Assembly (NCBI GenBank): GCA_964543125.1
Contig: CAZIWX010000008.1
Coordinates: forward strand, 1 to 46,253
Source: CAZIWX01 sp964543125
GTDB lineage: Bacteria; Fidelibacterota; UBA8477
Direction of reading: 5' to 3'
DNA length: 46,253 nucleotides
This document shows, in pieces, positions 8,515 to 16,924 of this stretch (position 1 is the first letter of the stretch; the number at the start of each line of letters is the position of its first letter). Under the pieces are notes generated by a model. The model had not been told where the DNA came from. It saw only the letters and a program-made list of their open reading frames with translations, and ran no database searches. Made by a program: the position numbers and the translations under genes.

Positions 8515-8970
8515 TTAAACGGCCTTTCCGGAAGCAATTGTTTTAAGCGCCTCGCGCGCCAGAATGCGTACATCCGCCGTTATGCCGGGATCATCCAAAT
8601 CAATCTCTGAAAACCACCGGATATCCGTAGACTCGCCTTCGTCCGGGTTCAGCTCGTCTGAAAAAGCCCGTGCAAAATAAATAAAGTCGATGTGCTGGTG
8701 GAAGGTATTGATGTTCTCTAGCAAAAGGTGCCGGGGCCGGGGCAGCTCCACTGCCTTTTCGGACGTAATCCGAGTTGGTGGATGAATCAACTCGACCGTA
8801 AGGCCGGTTTCCTCCCGTACTTCCCGTAATGCGGCGTGATCGGGCCGCTCATCCCGGTCGATATGTCCTCCGGGAGGTAACCACATCTTCAAACTTTTAT
8901 GAAAATGAAGCACCGTCTGGTTTTTATAAACCACAAAGGTTGTAGCTGTAAAATGTTTGGTTATTTCCAT
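8515..8970 (-). CDS. Nudix hydrolase
   Basis: The 151-residue protein contains a complete Nudix box starting at G35: G35, five residues, E41, seven residues, then REVREETGL at 49-57. This loop-helix-loop binds Mg2+ and cleaves nucleoside diphosphates linked to another moiety. Substrate choice lies outside the box and cannot be read; the WLPPGGHIDRDE lead-in resembles the NTP-pyrophosphohydrolase/ADP-ribose-type members. Its ATG overlaps the end of the upstream esterase gene by 10 bases, so the two are probably one operon. Confidence 0.85.
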   Translation of the reverse strand: MEITKHFTATTFVVYKNQTVLHFHKSLKMWLPPGGHIDRDERPDHAALREVREETGLTVELIHPPTRITSEKAVELPRPRHLLLENINTFHQHIDFIYFARAFSDELNPDEGESTDIRWFSEIDLDDPGITADVRILAREALKTIASGKAV

Positions 8971-9842
8971 CTGGTTGGTTCTTTTCCGGCTGGTGTATCA
9001 AGGTAATAATTCAAATATTTAAGCCCTTCGCCAATCGTTTCTTTCCAGAAAGGATGTGAGTGCGTTCCCGGTGGAAACAAGAATAAAAAATCGGCGCCTT
9101 TTTCCGCCAAGCGCCGAGCCACTATCTGATTTTCCTGAAACGCGAAGCCTTCCGCTCCACAAATCAGAAATAGGGGGGGCAAATCTTTACCGCGGTGGTT
9201 TTCAATCAGATCGAGAGGATTGTGAGCTTTCCAGTATTCGAGGGTGGAATCCGGGTTCCCGAAAGCACTTTGCAAACCCCACTGGCTACCGTGGGCAACG
9301 ATATCCATAATACCGCTCAGACTGGCGGCCGCGCAAAACAAATCGGGGTGCCGCAGCGTAAGGGTGACCGCGCCGAACCCTCCCATACTCAAACCGGTGA
9401 TGCCGCGTTGATTCCCGGATTTTGTTGCATGATAATGTTTTTCCAGCCAGGGCAGCAGTTCATTTACAATATGCGTTTCATAGTTTCGGTGGGGACGCGT
9501 TTGGCTGTCGGCCCACCAGCCGTCATAGCCACCATCGGGAAGCACCAATAGCTCATCGTAGGCATCCGCATAATATTGAAGCGGTGCGTCCCGCACCCAT
9601 TGGGTTTCATCTCCGCTCCAGCCGTGGAGCATGAGAATCACCGGATAGCGAGGGTGATTGATGGAATCAAAACTGGTTGGCAGGGCAATAATGGTCCGAT
9701 TACTGTCCGCCAGGCTGGGGGCCGGCACTTTGACCGAGATAATTGCAGCCCGGGCAAAAAAGGGTCCCGCGGCAGCCAGAAAGCTTACCCAGCGTAGTTT
9801 TAGCCAAAAAATCCTTATTCTTTTTTCGTAACCGTAGCGCAT
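8961..9842 (-). CDS. Esterase D/antigen 85-type alpha/beta hydrolase, probably exported
   Basis: The 293-residue protein is an alpha/beta hydrolase of the putative-esterase family (S-formylglutathione hydrolase, feruloyl esterase and tributyrin esterase relatives). It shows an oxyanion-side HGWSG (73-77), the nucleophile elbow GLSMGG with Ser152, and a C-terminal THSHPFW (260-266) with the catalytic His. The usual acid of the GxxDxF motif appears as GAEGF (229-233), so E231 may take that role, a mild oddity. The first 35 residues are basic, then hydrophobic, then alanine-rich, suggesting a signal peptide. No clear ribosome site precedes the ATG, so the exact start is uncertain. Substrate unknown. 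Confidence 0.8.
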   Translation of the reverse strand: MRYGYEKRIRIFWLKLRWVSFLAAAGPFFARAAIISVKVPAPSLADSNRTIIALPTSFDSINHPRYPVILMLHGWSGDETQWVRDAPLQYYADAYDELLVLPDGGYDGWWADSQTRPHRNYETHIVNELLPWLEKHYHATKSGNQRGITGLSMGGFGAVTLTLRHPDLFCAAASLSGIMDIVAHGSQWGLQSAFGNPDSTLEYWKAHNPLDLIENHRGKDLPPLFLICGAEGFAFQENQIVARRLAEKGADFLFLFPPGTHSHPFWKETIGEGLKYLNYYLDTPAGKEPTRWK

Positions 9843-10018
9843 GGTATTCGGCGGAAAATATGGCTGGAGAAGGGTGTTTACGCAAGGAACATCGGGTGTC
9901 TTTCGGCGCTAACGAGATGTCATGCACCCGGAATTTCCCCAAAAAGCGCTGTTGTCTTTTCTCTTTTGATTTACTTTGTTCACATGAATGCTCTTTGCCG
10001 CTCTCATCGGGGAAAAGG

Positions 10019-10705
10019 TTGAACCTGGCCTTGGAAATACAAACGCTTGCCCGGCAAGCCTTATCAGCCCGGGCCGATTGTATTAAAGCGCCGCAAATGC
10101 AGGCTTATGTCAAATCCCCCTTGCCGTTTTATGGCGTTCAGGCTCCGTTACAGCGCCAGGTCACGCGAGGCATCAAACAACATTATCCGAATATTTCCCG
10201 GGTTGAGCTGTTCACCGTGGTGCGAAGACTCTGGTTTGAAGCCCAGCGGCATGAGGAAAAATATATCGCCCTGGGGTTATTGGGTGCTTACAAAAAACAT
10301 CAAATCCCGGAGGCTGCTACATTCTATGAAGAATTGCTGGAATCGTGTTGGAACTGGGACCTGTTGGATGGCATTGCCACAAAATTATTTGGTCAAATTC
10401 TCAGACAAAACCCACGCCTGGAAGCCTACCTGGTCAAATGGTCAGAATCGGGGAATTTTTGGATGCGGCGCGCCGCCATTATTGGCCAGCTTAAACTGAA
10501 AGATCACACCAATGCCGATCTGCTGTTCGGACTTTGCGAAAAAATGGCGGATGAAAAAGAATTTTTCATCCGTAAGGCCATTGGTTGGGCTTTGCGGGAA
10601 TATGCCAAAACAAATCCACTCGCGGTAAAAGCTTTCGTTGAAAAAATGGCTGGCCGCCTGTCGGTTTTATCACGACGCGAAGCTCTGAAACATCTCTCGG
10701 ATTAA
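10019..10705 (+). CDS. AlkD-like DNA alkylation repair protein (HEAT-like repeats)
   Basis: The protein is all-helical and matches the DNA-alkylation-repair family: QMQAYVKSPLPFYGV near the N-terminus, a WNWDLLD segment in the middle and FWMRRAAIIGQLKL, the conserved WxRR helix, near the C-terminus. AlkD glycosylases remove N3- and N7-alkylpurines without base flipping. The open frame continues back to 9743, but that part overlaps the divergent esterase and does not look like protein. There is no in-frame ATG at the right place, so I chose TTG at 10019, just after GGGGAAAAGG. This gives about 228 residues, close to the family length; TTG at 10031 is the alternative. Confidence 0.78.
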   Translation: MNLALEIQTLARQALSARADCIKAPQMQAYVKSPLPFYGVQAPLQRQVTRGIKQHYPNISRVELFTVVRRLWFEAQRHEEKYIALGLLGAYKKHQIPEAATFYEELLESCWNWDLLDGIATKLFGQILRQNPRLEAYLVKWSESGNFWMRRAAIIGQLKLKDHTNADLLFGLCEKMADEKEFFIRKAIGWALREYAKTNPLAVKAFVEKMAGRLSVLSRREALKHLSD

Positions 10706-10755
10706 GCCGGGATGAGTTAAGTTTAATTATAAGTTGTTGAACAGAAAGGATTAAA

Positions 10756-10836
10756 ATGTTTAGGAATAAAAAGTTTGTATTATGGTTAACATTAAACGCA
10801 ATCGCACTGTCGCTGATCGCACTGCTCAATATCTGA
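10756..10836 (+). CDS. Possible 26-residue membrane micro-ORF overlapping the next gene
   Basis: An ATG placed six bases after a strong AAAGGA opens a 26-codon frame ending in TGA. It encodes a basic start (MFRNKK) and one continuous hydrophobic helix. It overlaps the first 55 bases of the membrane-DCC gene in another frame. It could be a small membrane peptide or a leader for translational coupling. It could also be the true N-terminus of the next gene, displaced by a frameshift. Confidence 0.35.
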   Translation: MFRNKKFVLWLTLNAIALSLIALLNI

Positions 10837-11576
10837 CCGTTTGGGCGCTCACCGGTATTGCGCTGTATAGCCTGAACCGATTTTGGCTCATTCCTCAGCT
10901 TCCCACTAATCATTTTTTCCGCGCTTACGGGGATGATATCCTGGCTTTGCCGATCTTTGTCCCGCTTTCCTATCTGCTGGCCCGAAAACTGGCCCTGATC
11001 AAACCCGAAAAATATCTGACGGGAGCTTACATTCTGATCGCCTGGATCGTCTTTAGCCTGCTGTTTGAGGGGCTGGCGCCGTTAATGATGGCCCATCGTT
11101 ACGCAGACTGGGGAGATGTGAATGCCTATGCTTTGGGCGGTATTGGGCTTTGGCTGGTAAATTATTGGATGCTTGATTTTGCACACCTGCGCGTCACCGC
11201 CATTAGGAAAATCTATTATGACGGAACTTGTGGTATTTGCCGCGCCGGCGTTAAATGGTCGTCCCGCCGGGTGGCGGAATCAGCCGCCCTTGATTTTCAA
11301 CCCTTTCAACAGATTGAGCCTGGACCAGCAGCGGAACTTTACAAGCTTGCGCAACACACGGTGGTTGTTATTCTCGCCGACGGTACGCAATTGGTGCGCA
11401 ACCGGGCCGTGGGGCGGGTCTTTTTAGCGTTAAACCCACCCTGGGCTTGTTTGGGGTGGTTTTTAACCGCTGTTATTTTCACGCCAATTAGCAGCCCCGG
11501 TTACCGGCTTGCCGCGCGTTATCGTCACAAACTATCCCGCTGGTTTAGCTTAACATCCTGTGTTAATAAGCCTTAA
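10782..11576 (+). CDS. Membrane protein fused to a DCC (DUF393) thiol-redox domain
   Basis: The 264-residue product joins two parts. Residues 1-135 hold about four hydrophobic helices (roughly 17-35, 53-70, 80-103, 114-130), similar to a small membrane family of Bacteroidota often mislabelled as a magnesium-citrate transporter. Residues 143-260 form a DCC/YuxK domain starting with IYYDGTCGICRAG, where C150 and C153 make the CxxC redox pair. DCC domains are thioredoxin-like but biochemically little known; joined to a membrane module they could handle thiols at the inner membrane. The ATG at 10782 has no ribosome site, whereas an overlapping micro-ORF at 10756 has a good one. Confidence 0.75.
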   Translation: MVNIKRNRTVADRTAQYLTVWALTGIALYSLNRFWLIPQLPTNHFFRAYGDDILALPIFVPLSYLLARKLALIKPEKYLTGAYILIAWIVFSLLFEGLAPLMMAHRYADWGDVNAYALGGIGLWLVNYWMLDFAHLRVTAIRKIYYDGTCGICRAGVKWSSRRVAESAALDFQPFQQIEPGPAAELYKLAQHTVVVILADGTQLVRNRAVGRVFLALNPPWACLGWFLTAVIFTPISSPGYRLAARYRHKLSRWFSLTSCVNKP

Positions 11577-11645
11577 ATTTCGGCAGGCAGACAACCATTA
11601 TTGTCCATTGAGTCTAAAGGGGTAGAATATGGGAGGTTTGGTTTT

Positions 11646-12341
11646 ATGAAGTCTCAAAAAACTTTGGGAATTGTATTTCTGGTAGTGGGGGTTCTGTTTT
11701 TAGCGGATACGCTTGATTGGTTTGACATCGGTGATATCATAAGCACCTGGTGGCCCTTGATCCTGATCCTGGTCGGACTCCGCAGGTTAGCCGTTCCATC
11801 CGCCAGTCATGGCGGCGCCTGGATGCTCATTATTATTGGCGGCGCTTTTCAATTAGCTCAATTAAATATTCTGGCGTTTGATCAGATCTTTCGTTATTGG
11901 CCGGTTTTATTGATCGCCTTTGGGCTATACCTGGTCCTCACCGGTGGCCGTCCATCGTTTTTGAGCAGTCATTTCTCCGGAACCGCTGCATCCGGTGAAG
12001 ATGTCATCAATGTCTTCTCTATGTTTGGCGGCAGCATACGGGTCAACAGCAGCTCTAATTTTAAGGGCGGCAGTGTTTCTGCCCTTATGGGTGGCTTCGA
12101 GATCGATCTTACTCATGCCACGCCTGTCCCGGAGGGTGCGGTGCTGGATATTACCGCGATTATGGGGGGCGGCAAAATTACGGTGCCCGCTGCCTGGCGG
12201 ATTTCCATCAGCAGTTTGCCTATAATGGGTAGTGTTCACCATGAAAAGATCGCTCCCGGGCAGCAGCTTGCGGATGATGCCCCCCGGCTTCAGATTCATG
12301 CGACCACCATCATGGGTGGAGTAACGGTTAAACCGGTTTAA
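11646..12341 (+). CDS. LiaF-like membrane protein (LiaI-type TM region plus LiaF C-terminal domain)
   Basis: The protein (231 residues) has about four N-terminal hydrophobic segments in the paired TWWPLILILVG/RYWPVLLIAFGLYLV pattern of LiaI/LiaF-type membrane domains. A soluble beta-rich C-terminal domain follows, with three to four repeats of the motif (S/A)(M/L)xGG. This corresponds to the cell-wall-active antibiotic response (DUF2154) family. In Bacillus, LiaF restrains an envelope-stress two-component system, but no kinase or regulator is adjacent here, so only an envelope role is suggested. I chose the ATG at 11646, preceded at eight bases by GGGAGGT, over the frame start at 11601. A terminator follows about 110 bases downstream. 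Confidence 0.78.
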   Translation: MKSQKTLGIVFLVVGVLFLADTLDWFDIGDIISTWWPLILILVGLRRLAVPSASHGGAWMLIIIGGAFQLAQLNILAFDQIFRYWPVLLIAFGLYLVLTGGRPSFLSSHFSGTAASGEDVINVFSMFGGSIRVNSSSNFKGGSVSALMGGFEIDLTHATPVPEGAVLDITAIMGGGKITVPAAWRISISSLPIMGSVHHEKIAPGQQLADDAPRLQIHATTIMGGVTVKPV

Positions 12342-12451
12342 ACCAGCGTTTACCGGCGGTTGTGATTGTCATTCCTTCATCAATGTCTTTTTAAAACCGT
12401 AAAATCGAATCCAGCCGTTGGATGCCCGCTGCCATTCAAATCTACACGTTT

Positions 12452-12487
12452 AAAACAAAGCTCCGGATATAACCGGAGCTTTGTTTT
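12452..12487. terminator. Strong bidirectional Rho-independent terminator
   Basis: A perfect 15-bp inverted repeat (AAAACAAAGCTCCGG at 12452-12466, its complement at 12473-12487) with a 6-base ATATAA loop. It has a GC-rich top and a T tract on each strand's 3' side. It lies between the convergent LiaF-like gene and the PorV-like gene, so it can stop transcription from both directions. Confidence 0.93.
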
Positions 12488-12516
12488 TAGTCTGTTAGTA
12501 GTGTGAATTTTCCGGA

Positions 12517-13581
12517 CTAAAACCCCATGCGCAACGCAATGACCTGATTATTACTGAACGTCCTGGTCAGGAACATGGTATAGTCCACGCTCAAATTGGT
12601 GCCTATCAGTTCTTTCAGGTTTAGGGATCCGCCGAAGGACGCTCCGGAGAAGATGTTTTCAAATTTGATCGTGCTCTCATCCACCGTGGTGGTTGAGGTA
12701 TTATCCGGGATTGAAACCGTCTCTGTATCCATCAGATAGCCCGCTCTTAAGGTAGCTATTTTTCCCACGTTGTATTGCCCCAGCAGGCTGATGTTGTCTT
12801 GTGCAAAATAATTCACATTATAGGTAACACCCACATCTACCGGACCGAAGTTGTAGATTCCACCGATATCCATAATAAAGGGCATGTCGAAACTTCCGGC
12901 CTGCACTTTATACCATTCAGTCTGCCGGTCTGATCCACTGGCATTTGCGCTTACCCAAAGCGCTGATCCGTCGTAGCGCATGGGGTTCCCAAAATTCCGT
13001 AGCGCTACACCGACATCCAGACCATCAATATTGAGAAATGTGGTGTACTGAACGCCAATATCGAGAGTTAAACCGGAGGCTCCCACCCGCGTAAAACTCT
13101 CGTTTAGATAGTTCATGTTAATACCCATGGTCGTGCGGTCTGAAACCTGGCGTGAATAACCCAACCCCACAACAAAATAGGACGGTGTGAATTGAGCGCC
13201 GGTTCCGTCCGGATTAAAAACATCGGTAACGTCGATAGAACCAATGTCAAATACCCGGCCGGTTAACGCAATACTTCCCAGACTCCCGAATTTAGCGACA
13301 GCACCAAAAAAATTGATGCTCATGTCGGCGATATACGTTCGATTGGCAAAAATCGCATCTATATTGTTGGCTGATCGAACTAATCCTGCCGGATTCCAAT
13401 ACGCCGCTTCGATGCCATCCGCGGAAGCAACCGCTCCACCACCGGATAGATAGCGCGCACCCTGGGGAACCAATAATTGTGAGGCGCCAGCCGTGCCGTT
13501 ACGGGCACCCTGACCCCAAACCAGGGATATCATCAGAAAAAAGAATATCCCGTATGAAATCGTCCGTTTCTTAATGGTCAT
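12517..13581 (-). CDS. PorV/PorQ-like outer-membrane beta-barrel protein
   Basis: The 354-residue protein has a signal peptide and the early signature QLLVPQGARYLSGGGAVASADGIEAAYWNPAGL, typical of the PorV/PorQ branch of FadL-like barrels. The rest is alternating beta strands ending in an aromatic/hydrophobic residue (MGF). PorV is the T9SS shuttle that carries cargo from the translocon to the attachment complex. Many FCB genomes hold several paralogues beside individual cargo genes, as here. I chose ATG at 13581, with GGAGAG upstream, over the frame start at 13638. It is last in the TonB receptor/cargo operon, 16 bases after the cargo stop. Confidence 0.83.
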   Translation of the reverse strand: MTIKKRTISYGIFFFLMISLVWGQGARNGTAGASQLLVPQGARYLSGGGAVASADGIEAAYWNPAGLVRSANNIDAIFANRTYIADMSINFFGAVAKFGSLGSIALTGRVFDIGSIDVTDVFNPDGTGAQFTPSYFVVGLGYSRQVSDRTTMGINMNYLNESFTRVGASGLTLDIGVQYTTFLNIDGLDVGVALRNFGNPMRYDGSALWVSANASGSDRQTEWYKVQAGSFDMPFIMDIGGIYNFGPVDVGVTYNVNYFAQDNISLLGQYNVGKIATLRAGYLMDTETVSIPDNTSTTTVDESTIKFENIFSGASFGGSLNLKELIGTNLSVDYTMFLTRTFSNNQVIALRMGF

Positions 13582-13597
13582 GATATCTCTCCTCTGA

Positions 13598-16500
13598 TTA
13601 ATAATTCTGCAAGATTTGTTCTTCTTGCACCAGGGCAAGCTTTAGGATCTTGGTCTGGCCGGACGCAGGCATTTCGATATAAGCGATATAGATCCCGCTT
13701 GCGACCGGATAGCCGAATTGGTTGGTCAGGTCCCATTTGGCATACTGGGTCGCGTCATCCTTTGGAATAACCCGGACCATAACACCACCGAGGTTGAACA
13801 GACGAATTGTCGCCTTTTGGGGTAGATGATTAAAGGTCACATATTTCCCCCCCCGGCTGGTTTCCAGGGGCTGGAAGCCATAATAGGGATTGGGAAAGAC
13901 ATTGATCATCTCCGCTTCAGCATTCGTGACTGTCTTTGCCACGGGCGCCTTGGTTGTGAACATGAACCGATCCGCCGGAGAGTTAACGGCATTGGGAACC
14001 AGGGTCAACGTTCCGTTGTCCTGGAAGAATTCCCGGCTACCGCGGGGACCAAGCCAGAGAGCCCATTGAACCGGTCCGCCGTCTACATCAACCTGAGCCA
14101 TGAAATCCTCTCCACCGGCTGTTGGATCCCAGGCAGCGCCTTCATCATAGTCGGTATCAAGAATCCAGGCATAGTTGTACTGGAGATCAACCGAGCCGTC
14201 ATCATTGACATAATTCATATCCCAGCGTCCGTTTTCGTCCCGGTCTCGTATGACTACATCCAGTTGGCGGGGTGTAGCGCCAGAGACATCCCAGGCCGAG
14301 AAAGGGATGTCGATTATTGCCAGAAAATGTCCGGCGCCCCAAGTATTGTATGAGGCTGCCCGGGAGGCGTTGGAATCGGTCGTCACCACCGTATAGGGAT
14401 CACCGGGGCCCACCCCGGTTTCTTCAATAGTGCCCCAGCGTATTTCCACCTTTTTAAAGTCGGCGGGCGCAATGCTGGATCCGGTGAACATCGGACCCAG
14501 ATAAGCACCGCCATAGAGCAGTTCACCATCTCCGGCGCCACTGAACCAGCGGTCTCCGGTTCCGGTTCCGGCCTCATAAGACCAGCTTTTACCCTCCAGA
14601 GCCGGTCCCAGAACTTTCACGATCGTGCCATGGATAATCTGATAAAGACCATCTCCGGACTGGTTTGTCTGAGCGGCTAAAACCGTATCGCCATCCAGCA
14701 GCAGATTCCAGGTCAGGTCTTGATTGAAATTAACTTCATAGGCAGCGTCCTGCAGCTCCGCGGGATTAAGAACCACGGGATACACAGCGCCATCACTCTT
14801 GTTATCAGGACCCTTGGTTATCGCTAGCGTATCACCCGCGTTAGTATAATAAGTAAGTTCCGGCACGGGTTTCTGCGGATACACCTCCACCACCGACAGG
14901 CCTGATTCTAAGGATTTAAACGGTGAATTCGCGTTGTCCGGTAGATAAGAATAGGCACTGACGCCAAAATAATACGGCCGGTCGTTTGAAATCGGACGAT
15001 TCCGGATTTTATCTTCGCGAATCGTCATATAGCGACTGATCCCGTTATCTGAGCCGATGTGAGCCGGATATTCCAGAACCAACCCGGAAACAGGATCTAC
15101 CCGGTCTTCGGTGATCGTAATGACACCATCCACGCGATCGAATTCGCCCAGCAGCACACCATCGGAAGCGTTGGCGGTTGCGGAAGGCAATTGATAGATT
15201 TTATATCCTTCAAACTCAAAGCCCTTTTGAACCACTTCTTCCGTAGCCGCTACGGCCGAGGCATTACTGCCCCAGTTAAGCATTATGGACTTGTCGCCGC
15301 CGAAGGCCTCAACTACCGGTTTCGACGGTGGATTCGGGAGTGAAAAGCCATTGTCGTACGCAAACTGGGCATAAATATCGTAATATTTAAGCACGGTAAT
15401 CGATGACAAATTGTCACCCCCCAGACCACCAATTAGAGCTATTACTACGTCCTGGGTGTCACCCAGGGCCATCTGAAAGGGGCCGGTATTCAGGAGCAGA
15501 CGCCGGTCACCGGGGGGCAGAGCAACACCGTCCAGATCGCCTGTTCCGGCAACCGGATCGCCGGCCAGAGGAAATTTAGTGATGTCGCCGGTGATTGTGT
15601 TGGTCCAGGGTGTTTGTTCCGGGTATTCCGGACGTGGAAGAAAACCTTCCATCAGGTTAAACCATTGCAGGGTTCCGGCATATTCCTCGAGATCCGGATC
15701 ACTAATGGCGGAACCAGCCCCGAAATAACCGAAAGAGGTCATTCCCAGGGTGTCAGTATTACCACCACTGTTGATGATGGGGCCCTGCAGAAAATCGTAC
15801 CCGGCGGCCGGAACGGCCAAGCCATAGGAGCCATTATAGTCATGGTCCAGCGTGTTGCCGTTGTAAACGAATCCCAGGGAAAGGGTTGTATCATTACCGA
15901 CATAGTCATCGCTATAATTACCCAGGTCAGGATCGGACCATTGAGTAAAATAGACGGTATCCAACCGGGCCGTGGCCGGTGTCGTTGTTGTTCCGGTATA
16001 AATCAGTCGCGCTCTTTTGAAAAGCATGTTTCCCAGGGGGTTGCTGGATGCAAAGCCATAAGCCCACAGGGTCAGCTGCATCTCAATTCCGATAGCGGGT
16101 GAACCGTATGAATTCGCGGAAACTTCGCTTCCGTCAGCATAGGGAATATCGTTAGCCACAAGCCAGATGGTTTGGGTTGCGCCGGGTTCGCCGGGTATAT
16201 CACCGTTTATCCAGGCGCCGCTGCCGACATCCCAGGTAGCCGCTTTATATCCAGCAATCCCGTCCAACTCTTGATAGGGGGCACCATCAGCGGCAGGCCA
16301 ATTATTCCAATCATAGTCATACTGGTCGTACACAGCCTGGATTTGGGCTGGAGTCACATCCCCTACGGCCGTTACATAAAACCCGGCCGCATCGGATGCG
16401 AGATTTGCCGTGACGTAGTCATTGCGCACACGCCAGACATGCCGGTCGAGTTCATCGGATGCGCCAGTCACAGCGCCCGAAGCATCATACAGCACCTTAC

Positions 16501-16855
16501 CGGCCTTCATCCCCGTGGCATAGGTCGCGCCGTTTACCCGTAACCGGGGGCTCTTGCCGTCGCTTACCTTTGCACCCCAGAGCATACCCTCTGCGAAAAT
16601 GGTTCCGGCGGTGCCTTTAGGATATGACCCGGCCGTTCCAGTGGCTGATCCACTCCAGGGAAAGAACCCGTCTTTATCTACCCAGATCTGGAAATTGTTA
16701 ATATTCAGGAGCGTTGTAGACGGTCCGTTAGCGGCCTGGATACTGCCGGCCTTGCTCATATTTCCTGATACTTGGTTTACTTCTCGAGGGAAAGCTTGGG
16801 TTCCGAGAAATGCCAATATCATCAACGCCCGCCAGAGCATTTTGGAGTTTTTCAT
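13598..16855 (-). CDS. Large secreted surface protein with T9SS-type C-terminal sorting domain
   Basis: A 1085-residue exported protein with a signal peptide. A long extracellular region rich in Gly, Asp, Asn and Tyr follows, including a fibronectin-like stretch about halfway (PPSKPVVEAFGG... with WGSNASA). The final 90 residues start with NVFPNPYYG and run through TIRLFNLGGVMVR to SGIYIAYIE and KILKLALVQ. This is the layout of the type IX secretion sorting domain: PNP motif, a beta-sandwich and a Lys-containing end. The function of the main body is unknown. It lies between a TonB-dependent receptor and a PorV-like protein, in an arrangement suggesting a substrate-capture or surface-layer complex. 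ATG at 16855 follows GGGAGGAATCAC; the open frame itself starts at 16921. Confidence 0.8.
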   Translation of the reverse strand: MKNSKMLWRALMILAFLGTQAFPREVNQVSGNMSKAGSIQAANGPSTTLLNINNFQIWVDKDGFFPWSGSATGTAGSYPKGTAGTIFAEGMLWGAKVSDGKSPRLRVNGATYATGMKAGKVLYDASGAVTGASDELDRHVWRVRNDYVTANLASDAAGFYVTAVGDVTPAQIQAVYDQYDYDWNNWPAADGAPYQELDGIAGYKAATWDVGSGAWINGDIPGEPGATQTIWLVANDIPYADGSEVSANSYGSPAIGIEMQLTLWAYGFASSNPLGNMLFKRARLIYTGTTTTPATARLDTVYFTQWSDPDLGNYSDDYVGNDTTLSLGFVYNGNTLDHDYNGSYGLAVPAAGYDFLQGPIINSGGNTDTLGMTSFGYFGAGSAISDPDLEEYAGTLQWFNLMEGFLPRPEYPEQTPWTNTITGDITKFPLAGDPVAGTGDLDGVALPPGDRRLLLNTGPFQMALGDTQDVVIALIGGLGGDNLSSITVLKYYDIYAQFAYDNGFSLPNPPSKPVVEAFGGDKSIMLNWGSNASAVAATEEVVQKGFEFEGYKIYQLPSATANASDGVLLGEFDRVDGVITITEDRVDPVSGLVLEYPAHIGSDNGISRYMTIREDKIRNRPISNDRPYYFGVSAYSYLPDNANSPFKSLESGLSVVEVYPQKPVPELTYYTNAGDTLAITKGPDNKSDGAVYPVVLNPAELQDAAYEVNFNQDLTWNLLLDGDTVLAAQTNQSGDGLYQIIHGTIVKVLGPALEGKSWSYEAGTGTGDRWFSGAGDGELLYGGAYLGPMFTGSSIAPADFKKVEIRWGTIEETGVGPGDPYTVVTTDSNASRAASYNTWGAGHFLAIIDIPFSAWDVSGATPRQLDVVIRDRDENGRWDMNYVNDDGSVDLQYNYAWILDTDYDEGAAWDPTAGGEDFMAQVDVDGGPVQWALWLGPRGSREFFQDNGTLTLVPNAVNSPADRFMFTTKAPVAKTVTNAEAEMINVFPNPYYGFQPLETSRGGKYVTFNHLPQKATIRLFNLGGVMVRVIPKDDATQYAKWDLTNQFGYPVASGIYIAYIEMPASGQTKILKLALVQEEQILQNY

Positions 16856-16924
16856 GTGATTCCTCCCTCTCATATTGCTGGACCATTTCATTAGTGATTC
16901 ACATCTGATATTTAGCGGCACGAA

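Noticed and set aside
9743..10018. N-terminal extension of the AlkD-like frame
   Set aside because: It overlaps the divergent esterase start, contains no family-like sequence and would make the protein about 90 residues too long.
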